A DNA stretch of 64,000 bases from Paracoccaceae bacterium (GCA_902512685.1 CABXKH010000004.1:1-64000); one strand, 5' to 3'. Positions 33,314-43,437 are shown, counted from the stretch's first letter. Numbers and translations: made by a program. The notes: generated by a model not told the origin, from the letters alone.

Positions 33314-35332
33314 TCAAAGTAACGCCTTGGTCCTTTCAACAATGCTCTGCACTGTTATGCCAAAATGCTCAAAAAGTGTATTTGCAGGGGCCGAGGCACC
33401 AAAACCGCACATTCCGATGAAATCTGATTTGGTTTCACGGCCACGCTCACCCAAAAGCCAACGATCCCATCCTAGCCGAACGCCTGCTTCAATCCCAATG
33501 CGAACAGCCGCGCCTCCGGGAAGGACACGTTTGCGATAGGACAGATCTTGCTCTGCAAATAGTTCCATGCATGGCATTGAAACAACACGGGTTCCAATCC
33601 CTTCAGCCTGCAATGCGTCTCGCGCCTCTAAGGCAAGCGAGACTTCTGAACCTGTCGCAATTAAAATGACTTGACGTTTGTCTTCGCTATCAGCGAGTAC
33701 ATACGCGCCTTTTGAGGATAAATTGGCGGATTTATGTGTGGTTCGCACGGTTGGCAGACCTTGTCGTGACAGGGCTAGAACCGATGGCGTTTCATTTGAA
33801 CTCAGCGCAATTTCCCACGCTTCTGCGGTTTCAATTGTGTCAGCAGGGCGGAATACATATGTGTTCGGGGTGGCACGACTGATTGCCAGGTGCTCAACAG
33901 GCTGGTGGGTAGGCCCATCTTCACCTAATCCGATGCTGTCATGCGTCATAACAAAAACCGTCGGCACTTTCATCAAAGCGGCCAAGCGCATGGCAGGGCG
34001 TGCATAATCGGTAAAACACATGAATGTTCCGCCATAAGGGCGAATACCGCCATGCAGGGCCATACCGTTCATTGCTGCGGCCATGCCATGTTCACGGATA
34101 CCCCAATGAATATAACGCCCATGTCGCGCCACCGTATCAAACACATCCATGTCTTTGGATCTTGTGTTATTGGACCCAGATAAATCTGCAGATCCGCCAA
34201 CGGTTTCCGGCATGATGGGATTGATCACATTCAAAGCCATTTCGCTAGATTTACGCGTGGCCATTTTTTGCGGGTTTTCAGACATTTGCTTTTTAAAGGC
34301 CCGAACAACCGAGGTCAGCTTTTTGGGGGCTTCGCCCGCAAATATCCGGTGAAATTCACTTTGCTTATTGCTTGAAACAGAAGATAAACGCTCTTTCCAT
34401 TCCCGGCGTTCGGCCCCACCGCGCTGACCAATATCTTCCCAAGCAGATTTAATCGGCGCGGGTATTTCAAAATCATTTGCGCTCCAACCGTACACTTTCT
34501 TGGTGTCTGTTATCAGTTGCGGGTCTGTCAAAGCGCCATGCCCTTTTGAGGTATCCTGCGCCGCTGAACCCAAGGCAATATGCGTTTTGCAGGCTATCAT
34601 GGATGGTTTATTGGCTTTTTTTGCTGCCGTAAGGGCAATGTCTATGGCCTCTGGATCATGGCCGTCGATTTGCTGTACATGCCAGCCAGAGGCTTTAAAT
34701 CTTTGTATTTGATCCGTCCTATCGGCAAGATCGACAGTGCCGTCTATAGTGATATTGTTATCATCCCATAGCACGATCAGCTTGGATAGCTCATGGCGAC
34801 CAGCCAAACCAATGGCTTCGTGACTTACACCCTCCATAAGGCAACCGTCACCTGCAATCACATAGGTGTGGTGATTGACGAGCTTTTTGCCAAATCTTGC
34901 CCTTAGGATTTCTTCGGCCATGGCAAAGCCAACAGCATTTGTAATGCCTTGCCCCAATGGTCCGGTTGTTGTCTCAATTGCTTCGGAAAGAAAGTTTTCC
35001 GGATGTCCGGCCGTTTTTGCCCCTAATTGCCGGAAATTTTTAATTTCATCGATTGGAAAGTCTTTATATCCGCACAAATGCAGCAGGCTGTAGATCAGCA
35101 TCGAGCCATGACCGGCTGAAAGAATGAACCGATCTCTGTCTGGCCATGACGGCGCCGTTGCATCAAATTTAAGATGTTTTTCAAATAACACGGTCGCGAC
35201 ATCGGCCATGCCCATCGGCATACCAGAGTGCCCAGAATTTGCGGCGGCAATGGCGTCCAATGTCAGGGTGCGAATGGCCGAAGCTTTCGCCCAATGATCT
35301 GCATGCTCTTTTTGTGTCGCTTTGATGTCCAT
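33314..35332 (-). CDS. tkt: Transketolase
   Basis: Thiamine diphosphate enzyme of the pentose phosphate pathway moving two-carbon units between sugar phosphates. The 672-residue protein has [16 protein letters not shown], the ThDP motif [13 protein letters not shown]...DDNNITIDG, and the C-terminal segment with SVEAG-like [13 protein letters not shown] choose the ATG at 35332 (MDIKATQ) because family members begin here; the frame extends 23 codons further to 35401. It heads the leftward carbon-metabolism block with two gap genes downstream. Confidence 0.95.
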   Translation of the reverse strand: MDIKATQKEHADHWAKASAIRTLTLDAIAAANSGHSGMPMGMADVATVLFEKHLKFDATAPSWPDRDRFILSAGHGSMLIYSLLHLCGYKDFPIDEIKNFRQLGAKTAGHPENFLSEAIETTTGPLGQGITNAVGFAMAEEILRARFGKKLVNHHTYVIAGDGCLMEGVSHEAIGLAGRHELSKLIVLWDDNNITIDGTVDLADRTDQIQRFKASGWHVQQIDGHDPEAIDIALTAAKKANKPSMIACKTHIALGSAAQDTSKGHGALTDPQLITDTKKVYGWSANDFEIPAPIKSAWEDIGQRGGAERREWKERLSSVSSNKQSEFHRIFAGEAPKKLTSVVRAFKKQMSENPQKMATRKSSEMALNVINPIMPETVGGSADLSGSNNTRSKDMDVFDTVARHGRYIHWGIREHGMAAAMNGMALHGGIRPYGGTFMCFTDYARPAMRLAALMKVPTVFVMTHDSIGLGEDGPTHQPVEHLAISRATPNTYVFRPADTIETAEAWEIALSSNETPSVLALSRQGLPTVRTTHKSANLSSKGAYVLADSEDKRQVILIATGSEVSLALEARDALQAEGIGTRVVSMPCMELFAEQDLSYRKRVLPGGAAVRIGIEAGVRLGWDRWLLGERGRETKSDFIGMCGFGASAPANTLFEHFGITVQSIVERTKALL

Positions 35333-35550
35333 TGGCCAGATGTCCTCTGTTTTAACCTTAATGTGGTGTTGCATAACAGGCTCGGAGCGAAGTTCAAGCA
35401 TCTGCTTGCTTAATCGCGCTCAAAGGGGGCGCATTTTTTAATTGGCTGGTTTAAACTCTCCAATAAGGACGTTGAAATGCGATTCGTAGTGTGTCGCGAA
35501 ATCAAGACAGGCATAATCAACCGTAATAGATGCAGTAACAGAGGTTCAAA

Positions 35551-35886
35551 ATGGAGCAATTTTCGCAATTTGAAGGTCGTATTAAGGATGCTTTAGAAAG
35601 AATTTCTGTCAGCATTGAACATGTCAAATCATCTCCAACAGGTGCAACCAGTTTGGATCAGGACGCAAGCAATCAAATTTCCGAATTAACTGCTGTCAAC
35701 AAGCAATTGGAAATCCAATTACAATCTAAAGATAGCCAAGAGGCGCGTGAGATTTCAGAGCTTCGAGCGCAACTTGTTCAATTGGAGCGTGACCGGCGCG
35801 AAGACACACAAGAAATGCAGCGTCTTTATGACCAATTAGCTATCGCCCTAAGCGAAGGGACCACTACAATTGGGGAGGATGCATAA
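35551..35886 (+). CDS. Conserved coiled-coil protein upstream of zapA
   Basis: A 111-residue, highly charged protein without membrane segment. Residues about 45-105 form a heptad-rich coiled coil (ISELTAVNKQLEIQLQSKDS, then EISELRAQLVQLERDRRED). It ends one base into zapA, so the two are co-translated. Its place and form suggest a partner of ZapA or the division ring, but that is inference from context. An AGAGG site precedes the ATG. Confidence 0.8.
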   Translation: MEQFSQFEGRIKDALERISVSIEHVKSSPTGATSLDQDASNQISELTAVNKQLEIQLQSKDSQEAREISELRAQLVQLERDRREDTQEMQRLYDQLAIALSEGTTTIGEDA

Positions 35887-36269
35887 TGCCAGAGGTTGAT
35901 ATTGAAATCGGCGGGCGCAATTTTCAGGTGTCTTGCCAAGTTGGTGAAGAGCCATATCTGCTGTCAGCAGCCAAAATGCTTGATCAGGAAGCATCTCAGT
36001 TAATCGGGCAAATCGGACGGGTGCCAGAGGAACGTATGCTCTTGATGTCCGGTTTGATGTTGGCAGATAAAACAGCGGCACTGGAAGACAAATTAAATGC
36101 GGCTGAAAAAACCCTGCAAGAACTTAACTCTGAACTGTCTAAACTACGCAGTGCGCCGCCACCCGATCCTGTGCGTGTTGAGGTGCCAACTGTTCCAGTT
36201 GAAATATCCGAAGGCTTGGCAGAATTGGCTGCCCGCGCCGAATCCATTGCCGATCAGCTGGATAAATAG
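35886..36269 (+). CDS. zapA: Cell division protein ZapA
   Basis: ZapA bundles FtsZ filaments at midcell. The 127-residue protein has the ZapA start VDIEIGGRNFQVSCQVGEEPYL followed by LSAAKMLDQEASQLIGQ and a coiled-coil helix (about 55-100, MLLMSGLMLADKTAALEDKL), ending in a proline-rich tail. No ssrS (6S RNA)-like sequence follows it, unlike in many proteobacteria: only 33 bases separate it from the convergent grxD. Confidence 0.88.
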   Translation: MPEVDIEIGGRNFQVSCQVGEEPYLLSAAKMLDQEASQLIGQIGRVPEERMLLMSGLMLADKTAALEDKLNAAEKTLQELNSELSKLRSAPPPDPVRVEVPTVPVEISEGLAELAARAESIADQLDK

Positions 36270-36302
36270 CGCAGGGCAGAACAAACCTGATATTAATAGA
36301 GT

Positions 36303-36665
36303 TCAGCCGTTAGCTTCGCGTATTTTATTTGCGGCGTCTTTGTCATAGGTCACGGAACTGTCATCAAAAAGAGTGTCCAACTCTGCCGATAAAGCCATTT
36401 CCGTGATGATATCACAACCGCCTACAAATTCGCCTTTGACATAGAGTTGCGGGATTGTTGGCCAATCTGAAAAGTCTTTAATGCCCTGCCGAATATTGTC
36501 GTCGGCTAGAACATTAATATCTTTATAGTCAACAGCCATGTAGTTTAAAACACCTGCAACCCGGCTGGAAAACCCGCATTGCGGCATTTCTTTTGTGCCT
36601 TTCATAAAAAGCACCACATCGTTTTCTTTGATTGTCTCATCAATTTGTTGTTTTGCGTCACTCAT
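36303..36665 (-). CDS. grxD: Monothiol glutaredoxin, Grx4 type
   Basis: A CGFS monothiol glutaredoxin that binds a [2Fe-2S] cluster with glutathione and delivers it, often together with BolA. The 120-residue protein has VVLFMKGTKEMPQCGFS with the active-site CGFS near 29-32, WPTIPQLYVKGEFVGGCDI and the typical cis-proline. It lies 59 bases downstream of bolA on the same strand, matching the known physical partnership of the two proteins. Confidence 0.95.
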   Translation of the reverse strand: MSDAKQQIDETIKENDVVLFMKGTKEMPQCGFSSRVAGVLNYMAVDYKDINVLADDNIRQGIKDFSDWPTIPQLYVKGEFVGGCDIITEMALSAELDTLFDDSSVTYDKDAANKIREANG

Positions 36666-36723
36666 ATTTACTCCTTTCTAAGCGGCCGTCAGTTTACTGC
36701 TCGCATCGCTCAAATTTCTGTTT

Positions 36724-36963
36724 TTAGGGGACTTTCGTGGTCAGCGCTAAAGCATGTAACTGTCCGTTTGCACCATCCATTTTACCTTTAAGAGCAGCAT
36801 AAACCGCTCTTTGTTGTTGAACCCGATTCTTTCCACGAAAACTTTCATCTATGACCTCGGCAGCATAATGGTTGCCGTCTCCTGCCAAATCAGTGATGGT
36901 CACTTGAGCCTTTGGAAATTCTGCCCGGATCAAATCTTCGATCTCTTGAGCTTGTATTGCCAT
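36724..36963 (-). CDS. bolA: BolA family protein
   Basis: A 79-residue BolA-fold protein (MAIQAQEIEDLIRAEFPKAQ, then GDGNHYAAEVIDESFRGKNRVQQQRAVYAAL and a C-terminal HALALTT). BolA proteins pair with CGFS glutaredoxins in iron-sulfur handling; the conserved C-terminal histidine is present. I take the ATG at 36963 behind AAGGACGA rather than the ATG at 36987. It forms a likely operon with grxD. Confidence 0.93.
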   Translation of the reverse strand: MAIQAQEIEDLIRAEFPKAQVTITDLAGDGNHYAAEVIDESFRGKNRVQQQRAVYAALKGKMDGANGQLHALALTTKVP

Positions 36964-37053
36964 GTTCGTCGTCCTTGTGTCACTCAAACTAGATGTAGGA
37001 TTGTATATAGGCTACCGCAAGGGGTACTAAAATCACAGCCTTTGTATTCTGTA

Positions 37054-39213
37054 TCAAGAAAATTGGTCGCCAAAGGCATTGCTGTAAATTCCGCAAAGTT
37101 CGGTAATCTCTGCCGATTGAGACCCAAATTTAATAGCGCTTCCACCAAATTTACCAACAAAATTCAAAGCAACCTGTGCTTGGCTTGCCGCGCTCATAAG
37201 CGCTTCGGCTTGATCAAAATCACAAACCAGCAGATAGCGCGCTTGGTCTTCGCCAAAAAGTGTTTCAAGATCAGATGCATCTAACTGAACACCAACATCT
37301 GCTGCTGCGGCCATTTCAAAAGCAGCAAGCGCGAGACCACCGTCGGATATATCCGTGCACGCCTCAATGAGGGCCCGGTTTGATCGAACAAATTCACCAT
37401 TTTTCTTTTCTGCTTCTAAATCCACAAAAGGCGCATCTCCGTCGCTGCGCTCACAGGCTGAATGCAATAAAGCCGATTGTCCCAAATGTCCGTTGCTGTC
37501 GCCTAAAACCAAGGCGACATGACCTTCACGCGCTTTCCCAATAATGGGTTCTTCACTTTCTGTAATAAGACCGACGGCCCCGATTGTCGGTGTCGGCAGG
37601 ATCGCTGCGCCATCGGTTTCATTGTAAAGGCTAACATTGCCGGAAACGATGGGCATATCTAAAGCTAAAACCGCGTCCCCAATACCTTTAAGGGCGGTTA
37701 CGAACTGGCCCATGATTTCAGGCTTTTCGGGATTTCCAAAGTTTAGGTTGTCGGTACTTGCTAGCGGGGTTGCGCCCACAGCGCTTAGGTTTCTATAGGC
37801 TTCTGCAACCGCCTGTTTGCCGCCCTCATAGGGGTTTGCCTGTACGTAACGCGGTGTTACATCGCTGGTAAATGCCAATGATTTATTTGTCCCATGCACC
37901 CGAACAATGCCCGCGCCATAACCGGGACAGTTTATGGTATCTGCCATGACCTGGCTGTCATATTGTTCATAAACCCATTTTTTGCTTGCGTAATTCGGAT
38001 CGGCCAAAAGCGCCTTTAACCCCTCTATTGGGTCAATATCTGGTACCTCTTGTATTGGGGGTGCGGGCAATGGCTCTTGCCATTCACGATCATATTCGGG
38101 GGCGTTTCCGGATAAAGCTTTTAGCGGAAGGTCGGCCTTTAAATTTCCATCAAGATAAATCAAAAAGCGATCTTCAGCGATGGTTTTTCCGACGATTGCA
38201 AAATCCAGATCCCACTTTTCAAAAACGCGCCTCGCCTCGGTTTCTTTGTCCGGGCTGAGCACCATGAGCATCCGTTCCTGCGATTCAGACAGCATCATTT
38301 CATAAGCTGTCATATTTGGTTCACGAACAGGAACTTTTTCCAGATCAAGATGAACACCAAGATTGCCTTTGTCGCCCATTTCCACGGCAGAGCAGGTGAG
38401 ACCAGCTGCACCCATATCTTGAATGGAAATCACTGCGCCGGTCTGCATCAACTCAAGACAGGCTTCCATAAGCCGCTTTTCAGTAAAGGGATCGCCCACC
38501 TGTACCGTTGGCCTTTTTTCTTCGATACTGTCGTCAAATTCAGCTGACGCCATGGTTGCGCCGCCAACCCCGTCGCGTCCGGTTTTTGCGCCCAAGTAAA
38601 CCACCGGCATGCCAACGCCCGAAGCCGCCGAATAAAAAATCTTATCCGCATCTGCGAGACCAGCGGCAAAGGCATTGACCAGACAATTGCAATTGTAGGC
38701 GGGATCAAACCTAACTTCTCCGCCAACAGTTGGCACGCCAAAGCAGTTTCCATAACCGCCCACGCCTTCAACCACCCCATGCACCAATTGTTTGGTTTTC
38801 GGATGTTCTGGGTCACCAAAACTTAAAGAATTCATTGCAGCTATTGGGCGCGCGCCCATGGTGAAAACATCACGCAAAATTCCGCCAACACCTGTGGCCG
38901 CGCCTTGATAGGGTTCGATATAGGACGGGTGATTGTGGCTTTCCATTTTAAAGACCACCGCTTGCCCGTCACCAATATCCACCACACCGGCGTTTTCGCC
39001 CGGACCACAGATCACCTGCGGACCACTGGTGGGCAGCGTGCGCAACCATTTTTTAGATGACTTGTACGAGCAGTGCTCGTTCCACATTGCTGAAAAAATA
39101 CCAAGCTCGGTAAAAGTGGGTGATCGTCCAAGGATTTCTAGAATTTTTGAATATTCATCTGGCTTAAGCCCATGCGCCGCAATCAAGTCTTCTGAAATCT
39201 CTGGTTCGGTCAT
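37054..39213 (-). CDS. purL: Phosphoribosylformylglycinamidine synthase subunit II
   Basis: PurL performs the ATP-dependent step converting FGAR to FGAM in purine synthesis, with glutamine amide supplied by PurQ and PurS. The 719-residue small-type protein has [21 protein letters not shown] at the N-terminus, [38 protein letters not shown] and the second-half [17 protein letters not shown] motif ([11 protein letters not shown]). It precedes bolA-grxD on the same strand, a conserved alphaproteobacterial order. Confidence 0.97.
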   Translation of the reverse strand: MTEPEISEDLIAAHGLKPDEYSKILEILGRSPTFTELGIFSAMWNEHCSYKSSKKWLRTLPTSGPQVICGPGENAGVVDIGDGQAVVFKMESHNHPSYIEPYQGAATGVGGILRDVFTMGARPIAAMNSLSFGDPEHPKTKQLVHGVVEGVGGYGNCFGVPTVGGEVRFDPAYNCNCLVNAFAAGLADADKIFYSAASGVGMPVVYLGAKTGRDGVGGATMASAEFDDSIEEKRPTVQVGDPFTEKRLMEACLELMQTGAVISIQDMGAAGLTCSAVEMGDKGNLGVHLDLEKVPVREPNMTAYEMMLSESQERMLMVLSPDKETEARRVFEKWDLDFAIVGKTIAEDRFLIYLDGNLKADLPLKALSGNAPEYDREWQEPLPAPPIQEVPDIDPIEGLKALLADPNYASKKWVYEQYDSQVMADTINCPGYGAGIVRVHGTNKSLAFTSDVTPRYVQANPYEGGKQAVAEAYRNLSAVGATPLASTDNLNFGNPEKPEIMGQFVTALKGIGDAVLALDMPIVSGNVSLYNETDGAAILPTPTIGAVGLITESEEPIIGKAREGHVALVLGDSNGHLGQSALLHSACERSDGDAPFVDLEAEKKNGEFVRSNRALIEACTDISDGGLALAAFEMAAAADVGVQLDASDLETLFGEDQARYLLVCDFDQAEALMSAASQAQVALNFVGKFGGSAIKFGSQSAEITELCGIYSNAFGDQFS

Positions 39214-39389
39214 ACTCAGGCCCCTAGGATCTATTTTGCGGCTGTCTTAAGCCAAGGGTGACGTAAGAGCAAGTTGGGCCGCTGTGAAATTTCACAAGAA
39301 AAGGGAGCAATCGCTGTTAAAGTGTCGTCAATGGGCTTGCAATCAGTAATTTGTCTGTCACCACTGGAACAAACAGTTCTAGAGGGCTT

Positions 39390-40409
39390 ATGAAAATACA
39401 CCAGCAGTCCAGACATCTGTCTGCCGAACCGGAAGGTTTGTCCGATATACCATTTCCAAGTGTAAACGCATCCGCACCTAGACGCCTGCTTGGGCGGTGC
39501 CCAGATGCCGGCGATACAGCGCTGCATGTGCTTACAGAGTTTGGTGGGGCAGGCCAAGTTTTTGTCAAAGATGAACGCGCGCGCATGGGTTTGGGAAGCT
39601 TTAAGGCTTTGGGCGCGGCCTATGTCATCGCACATGCCGCCCAACACTCAAATGTTTCTGATGTGATATATGTCACCGCAAGTGCGGGAAATCACGGGCT
39701 ATCGGTTGCCGCAGGCGCGCAAGTATTCGGTGCAAAAGCCGTTATTTACCTGTCTCAAACCGTTCCTGAAAGCTTTGCCACAAAACTTCGCGCCCATAGC
39801 GCCGAGGTTGTGCGCGCTGGGGAAAACTACGAATCCAGCATGGAGGCCGCACAAAAGGCGGCAACCGAGAATGGTTGGGTTTTATTGTCTGATAGCTCTT
39901 GGGAAGGGTACATAGAAATCCCTCACCGTTTGATGGAAGGCTATTTGGTCATGGCCGCTGAAGCTGTAGAGCAAGCGCCGCAAACCCCGACCCATATTTT
40001 TTTACAAGCCGGGGTTGGAGGTCTTGCAACTGCCACAGCTGCTTATTTCCGCCATGCATGGGGCAATGAGCCTGTAATTATTGTAGTTGAACCAGAATCT
40101 GCACCGGCAATTTTCAACAGTATTATTGCGGGTAAAGCCACAAATACGCCCGGAGCTGTCTCAAACATGGGGCGTTTGGATTGCAAAGAGCCTTCTTTAA
40201 TAGCGTTAAAAGGGCTCGCGCGTGACGCGGACATGTTTGCCTTGATTTCTGACGAGACCGCCGAACAGGCGATGCCGGTTTTGTCGACCAAGGGATTGGC
40301 AACAACCCCCTCTGGCGGCGCAGGATTGGCCGCACTTTTAAGTGGTTTTCCAGATATAGATCAGACTTCGCGAGTCCTTTGTATTCTAAGTGAGGAAAGT
40401 GATACATAA
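39390..40409 (+). CDS. PLP-dependent lyase, diaminopropionate ammonia-lyase-like
   Basis: A fold-type II PLP enzyme of 339 residues. The PLP lysine is K72 in GLGSFKALGAAYV, followed by the phosphate-binding-region segment TASAGNHGLSVAAGAQ and the family-diagnostic DSSWEGYIEIPHRLMEGYLVMAAEA and FLQAGVGGLATATAAY, which resemble 2,3-diaminopropionate ammonia-lyase (YgeX type) more than threonine dehydratase. The likely reaction is deamination of a 2,3-diamino or 3-hydroxy amino acid. I use ATG 39390; the frame is open to 39351. It overlaps the M24 gene by one base. Confidence 0.85.
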   Translation: MKIHQQSRHLSAEPEGLSDIPFPSVNASAPRRLLGRCPDAGDTALHVLTEFGGAGQVFVKDERARMGLGSFKALGAAYVIAHAAQHSNVSDVIYVTASAGNHGLSVAAGAQVFGAKAVIYLSQTVPESFATKLRAHSAEVVRAGENYESSMEAAQKAATENGWVLLSDSSWEGYIEIPHRLMEGYLVMAAEAVEQAPQTPTHIFLQAGVGGLATATAAYFRHAWGNEPVIIVVEPESAPAIFNSIIAGKATNTPGAVSNMGRLDCKEPSLIALKGLARDADMFALISDETAEQAMPVLSTKGLATTPSGGAGLAALLSGFPDIDQTSRVLCILSEESDT

Positions 40410-41557
40410 TGCGCGGTTTTCACCCTTCTGAATTTAAAACCAGAACGCAAAATGCACAGGTTGAAATGGCGCGCTCAGGACTAGACGCTCTACTTTTGAC
40501 GACCGAGCCCGAGGTACGCTATTTCACAGGATTTTTGACCAGGTTTTGGGAAAGCCCAACGCGGCCATGGTTTTTGGTGCTGCCGCAATCTGGAGATCCG
40601 ATTGCAGTTATTCCCGCCATCGGGGCGGATCTTATGGCCAAAACTTGGGTCAGCGATATTCGCACATGGACAGCGCCCAATCCTGTTGATGATGGTATAA
40701 GTTTGCTAGCTGATACACTGTCAGAGGTTTTACCCAAATCTGCAAAAATTGGACTTCCCTCAGGTCATGAAAGCCATCTTCGTATGCCTTTGCAAGACTT
40801 TGAACGTCTGAAACAGCGGCTGCCAAACTTTGAGTTTACCGATGATGCAGGCATCATTCAAAAGCTAAGGTTGATTAAATCTGATGCCGAAATTTCAAAA
40901 ATCTCGCAAGCTTGCAAGATTGCCGGTGCGGCATTCTCTCGTGTTACAGAGGTGGCAAGCCAAGGCGCGTCTTTAGAATCTGTGTTTCGTGGGTTTCAAA
41001 AATTATGTTTGGACGAAGGCGCCGACTGGGTTCCGTATTTGGCTGGCGGCGCTGGACCACTAGGTTATGACGACGTTATTTCACCAGCAAATGATTCCCC
41101 TTTATGTAAGGGGGATATTTTGATGCTTGATACGGGATTGATGTACGATGGCTATTTTTGCGACTTTGATCGTAACTTTTCCATTGGCAAACCAGATAAA
41201 CGGATTTCAGCAGGATACGCCCAACTCATCGAGGCCACTGAAGCCAGTAAAATAGCTGCAAAGGCAGGTAATACCGCTGCAGATGTTTTCCATGCGATGG
41301 ACAATGTCCTGACCGGAGGAAAAGGCGGTGGTGATGTCGGCCGCTTGGGGCATGGTTTGGGGATGCAACTTACGGAATGGCCTTCATTTATTCCAGATGA
41401 CCAGACGGTTTTAAAAGAGGGCATGGTCATCACCTTGGAACCTGCTGTCGCCATTCCAAATGGCGGTATGGTGGTGCATGAAGATAATTTTGTTATTCGC
41501 AAATCTGGTATTGAACAAATTTCACCGCAGGCGCCCAATACCATATTGGAAATTTAA
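40409..41557 (+). CDS. M24-family metallohydrolase (creatinase/aminopeptidase P fold)
   Basis: A 382-residue protein with an N-terminal creatinase-type domain (about 1-150) and a pita-bread catalytic domain. All five metal ligands are visible: D241 and D252 (LDTGLMYDGYFCDFD), H315 (RLGHGLGMQ), E344 (TLEPAV) and E358 (VVHEDNF). It is therefore probably active on an amide, imide or Xaa-Pro-like bond. Flanked by a PLP lyase and an Asp/Glu racemase, it more likely opens a small nitrogenous compound than trims peptides. Relatives include ectoine hydrolase, but the identity is not established. Confidence 0.88.
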   Translation: MRGFHPSEFKTRTQNAQVEMARSGLDALLLTTEPEVRYFTGFLTRFWESPTRPWFLVLPQSGDPIAVIPAIGADLMAKTWVSDIRTWTAPNPVDDGISLLADTLSEVLPKSAKIGLPSGHESHLRMPLQDFERLKQRLPNFEFTDDAGIIQKLRLIKSDAEISKISQACKIAGAAFSRVTEVASQGASLESVFRGFQKLCLDEGADWVPYLAGGAGPLGYDDVISPANDSPLCKGDILMLDTGLMYDGYFCDFDRNFSIGKPDKRISAGYAQLIEATEASKIAAKAGNTAADVFHAMDNVLTGGKGGGDVGRLGHGLGMQLTEWPSFIPDDQTVLKEGMVITLEPAVAIPNGGMVVHEDNFVIRKSGIEQISPQAPNTILEI

Positions 41558-41559
41558 CG

Positions 41560-42306
41560 ATGCAGAATATTTTTAAATACAGCCTGGATGAACCTGTAGG
41601 AAGCCGTGCTAATATTGGCCTTGTAACGCTGCAATCAGATGAAACCATTGAAAGCGATATGCGTCGGTATTTTCCTGAAAACGATGTTGGTCTTTACGTA
41701 TCCCGGGTTGCAAGTGCCCCAGAAGTAAACAGCGATACACTTGCCATGATGGAGGCCGAACTTCCTAAAGCGGCCAAACTTTTACCGCCTCCTGTAGAAT
41801 TTGATATTGTCGGTTACGGATGCACATCGGGAACTTCTGTCATAGGGGCAGAAAAAATCTCTGACTTAATCATTTCGGGGTGCAGGACCCCATTGGTCAC
41901 TGATCCGCTAACCGCCTTAATCGCGGCTTGCCAAAAACTGAAAATTTCACAATTGGGATTTTTATCGCCTTATGTCGCTGAAGTATCGCTTACATTACGC
42001 AATGCTCTTGAAAAAAACGCGGTAAATTCTTTGGTTTTCGGATCGTTTGAGGAAGCCATTGAAACACGAGTGGCAAGAATTTCAGGTGGCTCGATTATCG
42101 ATGCCTGCAAGACATTGTGTAATCTAGCTCCTGTTGAGGGAATATTCCTGTCCTGTACAAATCTGCAAACTATTGATGTGATTGAAGAAATAGAAACTCT
42201 TTGCGGGGTTCCAGTTCTTTCATCAAATCAAGTTCTGGCCTGGCACATGCGAACCCTGTCAGGCCTAAAGCCAGGCCCAACCGGGGTTGGGCGATTAATG
42301 AGATAA
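41560..42306 (+). CDS. Asp/Glu racemase superfamily protein
   Basis: A 248-residue member of the superfamily that includes aspartate racemase, maleate isomerase, arylmalonate decarboxylase and the ectoine-cluster EutA. Both catalytic-position cysteines are present: C88 in VGYGCTSGTSV and C199 in IFLSCTNLQT, as in two-cysteine racemases and isomerases. It begins 2 bases after the M24 gene, so the three genes form one transcript. The substrate is unknown. Confidence 0.85.
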   Translation: MQNIFKYSLDEPVGSRANIGLVTLQSDETIESDMRRYFPENDVGLYVSRVASAPEVNSDTLAMMEAELPKAAKLLPPPVEFDIVGYGCTSGTSVIGAEKISDLIISGCRTPLVTDPLTALIAACQKLKISQLGFLSPYVAEVSLTLRNALEKNAVNSLVFGSFEEAIETRVARISGGSIIDACKTLCNLAPVEGIFLSCTNLQTIDVIEEIETLCGVPVLSSNQVLAWHMRTLSGLKPGPTGVGRLMR

Positions 42307-42357
42307 TCCCTTAATACGGCGTATAGTTCTTTATTTTTTACGTAATTTGATTTGGCC

Positions 42358-42386
42358 AAAAAAAAAGGGCCGAGCAAAGCTCGGCC
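42358..42386 (-). terminator. Strong Rho-independent terminator
   Basis: On the minus strand an 8-bp stem GGCCGAGC/GCTCGGCC with a TTT loop (42368-42386 on the plus strand) is followed by C and nine T residues. It ends the candidate small RNA below and would also stop LysR read-through. Confidence 0.9.
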
Positions 42387-42434
42387 ATAGTCCAACAGGG
42401 AGGTACAAGAGCGGAAAACTCGTCGCTCTTGTAA
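42358..42434 (-). ncRNA. Candidate two-hairpin small RNA with exposed CCUCCC linker
   Basis: The minus strand carries a 10-bp perfect hairpin TACAAGAGCG/CGCTCTTGTA with a 10-base loop (42404-42433), then the single-stranded linker CCTCCCTGTTGGACTAT, then the strong terminator. The linker is complementary to Shine-Dalgarno sequences (AGGGAGG). A possible promoter (TTGAAA, 17 bp, TATTTC) would start the RNA right at the first hairpin. The design recalls the CCUCC-motif sRNAs of alphaproteobacteria, though the motif is not identical. It could also be a 3'-UTR product of the LysR gene, whose stop is about 85 bases upstream. Confidence 0.6.
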
Positions 42435-42439
42435 GAATG

Positions 42440-42468
42440 GAAATAGGGTTGGCTTGATGGATTTTCAA
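42440..42468 (-). promoter_or_regulatory. Possible promoter of the two-hairpin small RNA
   Basis: Minus-strand -35 TTGAAA (42463-42468) and -10 TATTTC (42440-42445) with a 17-base spacer. The -10 is poor, so transcription from here is uncertain. Confidence 0.3.
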
Positions 42469-42519
42469 GAGAAAAGTGACCCACACCAAAGCAACTCCGC
42501 TATGCGCTCTATGCATAGC

Positions 42520-43437
42520 TCACCGAGCAGAAGAAGCATTTTCCAAATTACGGAGTTTTTTTCTATGCTCAATAATTTCTGATTGGACAAAGTCGCGGAA
42601 AACTTCGATGCGCTTTGAATGGCGAAGCTCTTCCGGATACGCTAGGTAAACCGGAACTTCTACACTTTCGATATCGGCTAAAACCCGTTTTACTGTATCG
42701 AATTCTTCAGTGATATAATCGGGAAGTACACCAATGCCTAAATCATGCAGAACCGACTGCAGAACGCCAAAATAGTTGTTAACAGTCAAGGTTGTTGGAA
42801 TGTCATAGGTTAACAAGCGTTGCACCAAGCTTAATCCTGCAGTCACCTGAGGGGAGTGGGTGTTTTGACAAATTAACCGATGATTTTTCATATCATCCAA
42901 TGATTTAGGCTCACCATGGCGCGCCAAATAACTTGGTGATGCATAAAGCCGCATACGAACGCTCATTAAACGTTTACGGATGAGATCTGCTTGGCTAGGC
43001 TCTTTCATTCTTATGGCGACATCGGCTTCGCGCATTGGCAAGTCCAAAACCCGCTCCATCAGCATTAAGTCAATTTTTAAATCAGGATAAGATTCATATA
43101 GTTTTGGTAACCTTGGAGCCAGCCAAAGCGATCCAAATCCAGTTGTTGTTGTAACTCTTAGTTCCCCGAAAACTTCTTCCTCGCTGTCTCTGATGCGCGC
43201 TGCAGCAGTATCCAAGCGTTTGTTCATCGCGCTGGTGGCATCAAAGAGCAATTCACCTTGTTCCGTCAAAATTAAACCGCGGGCATGACGATGAAAAAGG
43301 GTTGTGTTTAGGCTTTCTTCCAAAGCACGCACCTGACGGCTCACTGCGCTTTGTGACAAATGCAATGTGTCACCTGCATGCGTCAAGCTGCCGGCATCAG
43401 CGACAGCATGAAAGATCCGTAATTTATCCCAATCCAT
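42520..43437 (-). CDS. LysR-family transcriptional regulator
   Basis: A 305-residue LysR regulator with the N-terminal helix-turn-helix LRIFHAVADAGSLTHAGDTL and HLSQSAVSRQVRALEESL, then an effector domain beginning ELRVTTTTGFGSLWLAPRLP. The gene is divergent from the indolepyruvate oxidoreductase gene with about 155 bases between starts, and is followed by the candidate sRNA and the convergent PLP/M24/racemase cluster. It may regulate either; divergence favours the oxidoreductase. Effector unknown. Confidence 0.9.
   Translation of the reverse strand: MDWDKLRIFHAVADAGSLTHAGDTLHLSQSAVSRQVRALEESLNTTLFHRHARGLILTEQGELLFDATSAMNKRLDTAAARIRDSEEEVFGELRVTTTTGFGSLWLAPRLPKLYESYPDLKIDLMLMERVLDLPMREADVAIRMKEPSQADLIRKRLMSVRMRLYASPSYLARHGEPKSLDDMKNHRLICQNTHSPQVTAGLSLVQRLLTYDIPTTLTVNNYFGVLQSVLHDLGIGVLPDYITEEFDTVKRVLADIESVEVPVYLAYPEELRHSKRIEVFRDFVQSEIIEHRKKLRNLENASSAR

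Noticed and set aside
35886..36303. 6S RNA (ssrS) downstream of zapA
   Set aside because: Only 33 bases separate zapA from the convergent grxD, too little room for a 6S RNA.
39390..42306. Annotation as an ectoine utilisation operon
   Set aside because: EutC-type cyclodeaminase and DoeB deacetylase are missing and the lyase resembles diaminopropionate ammonia-lyase, so the specific name is not supported.
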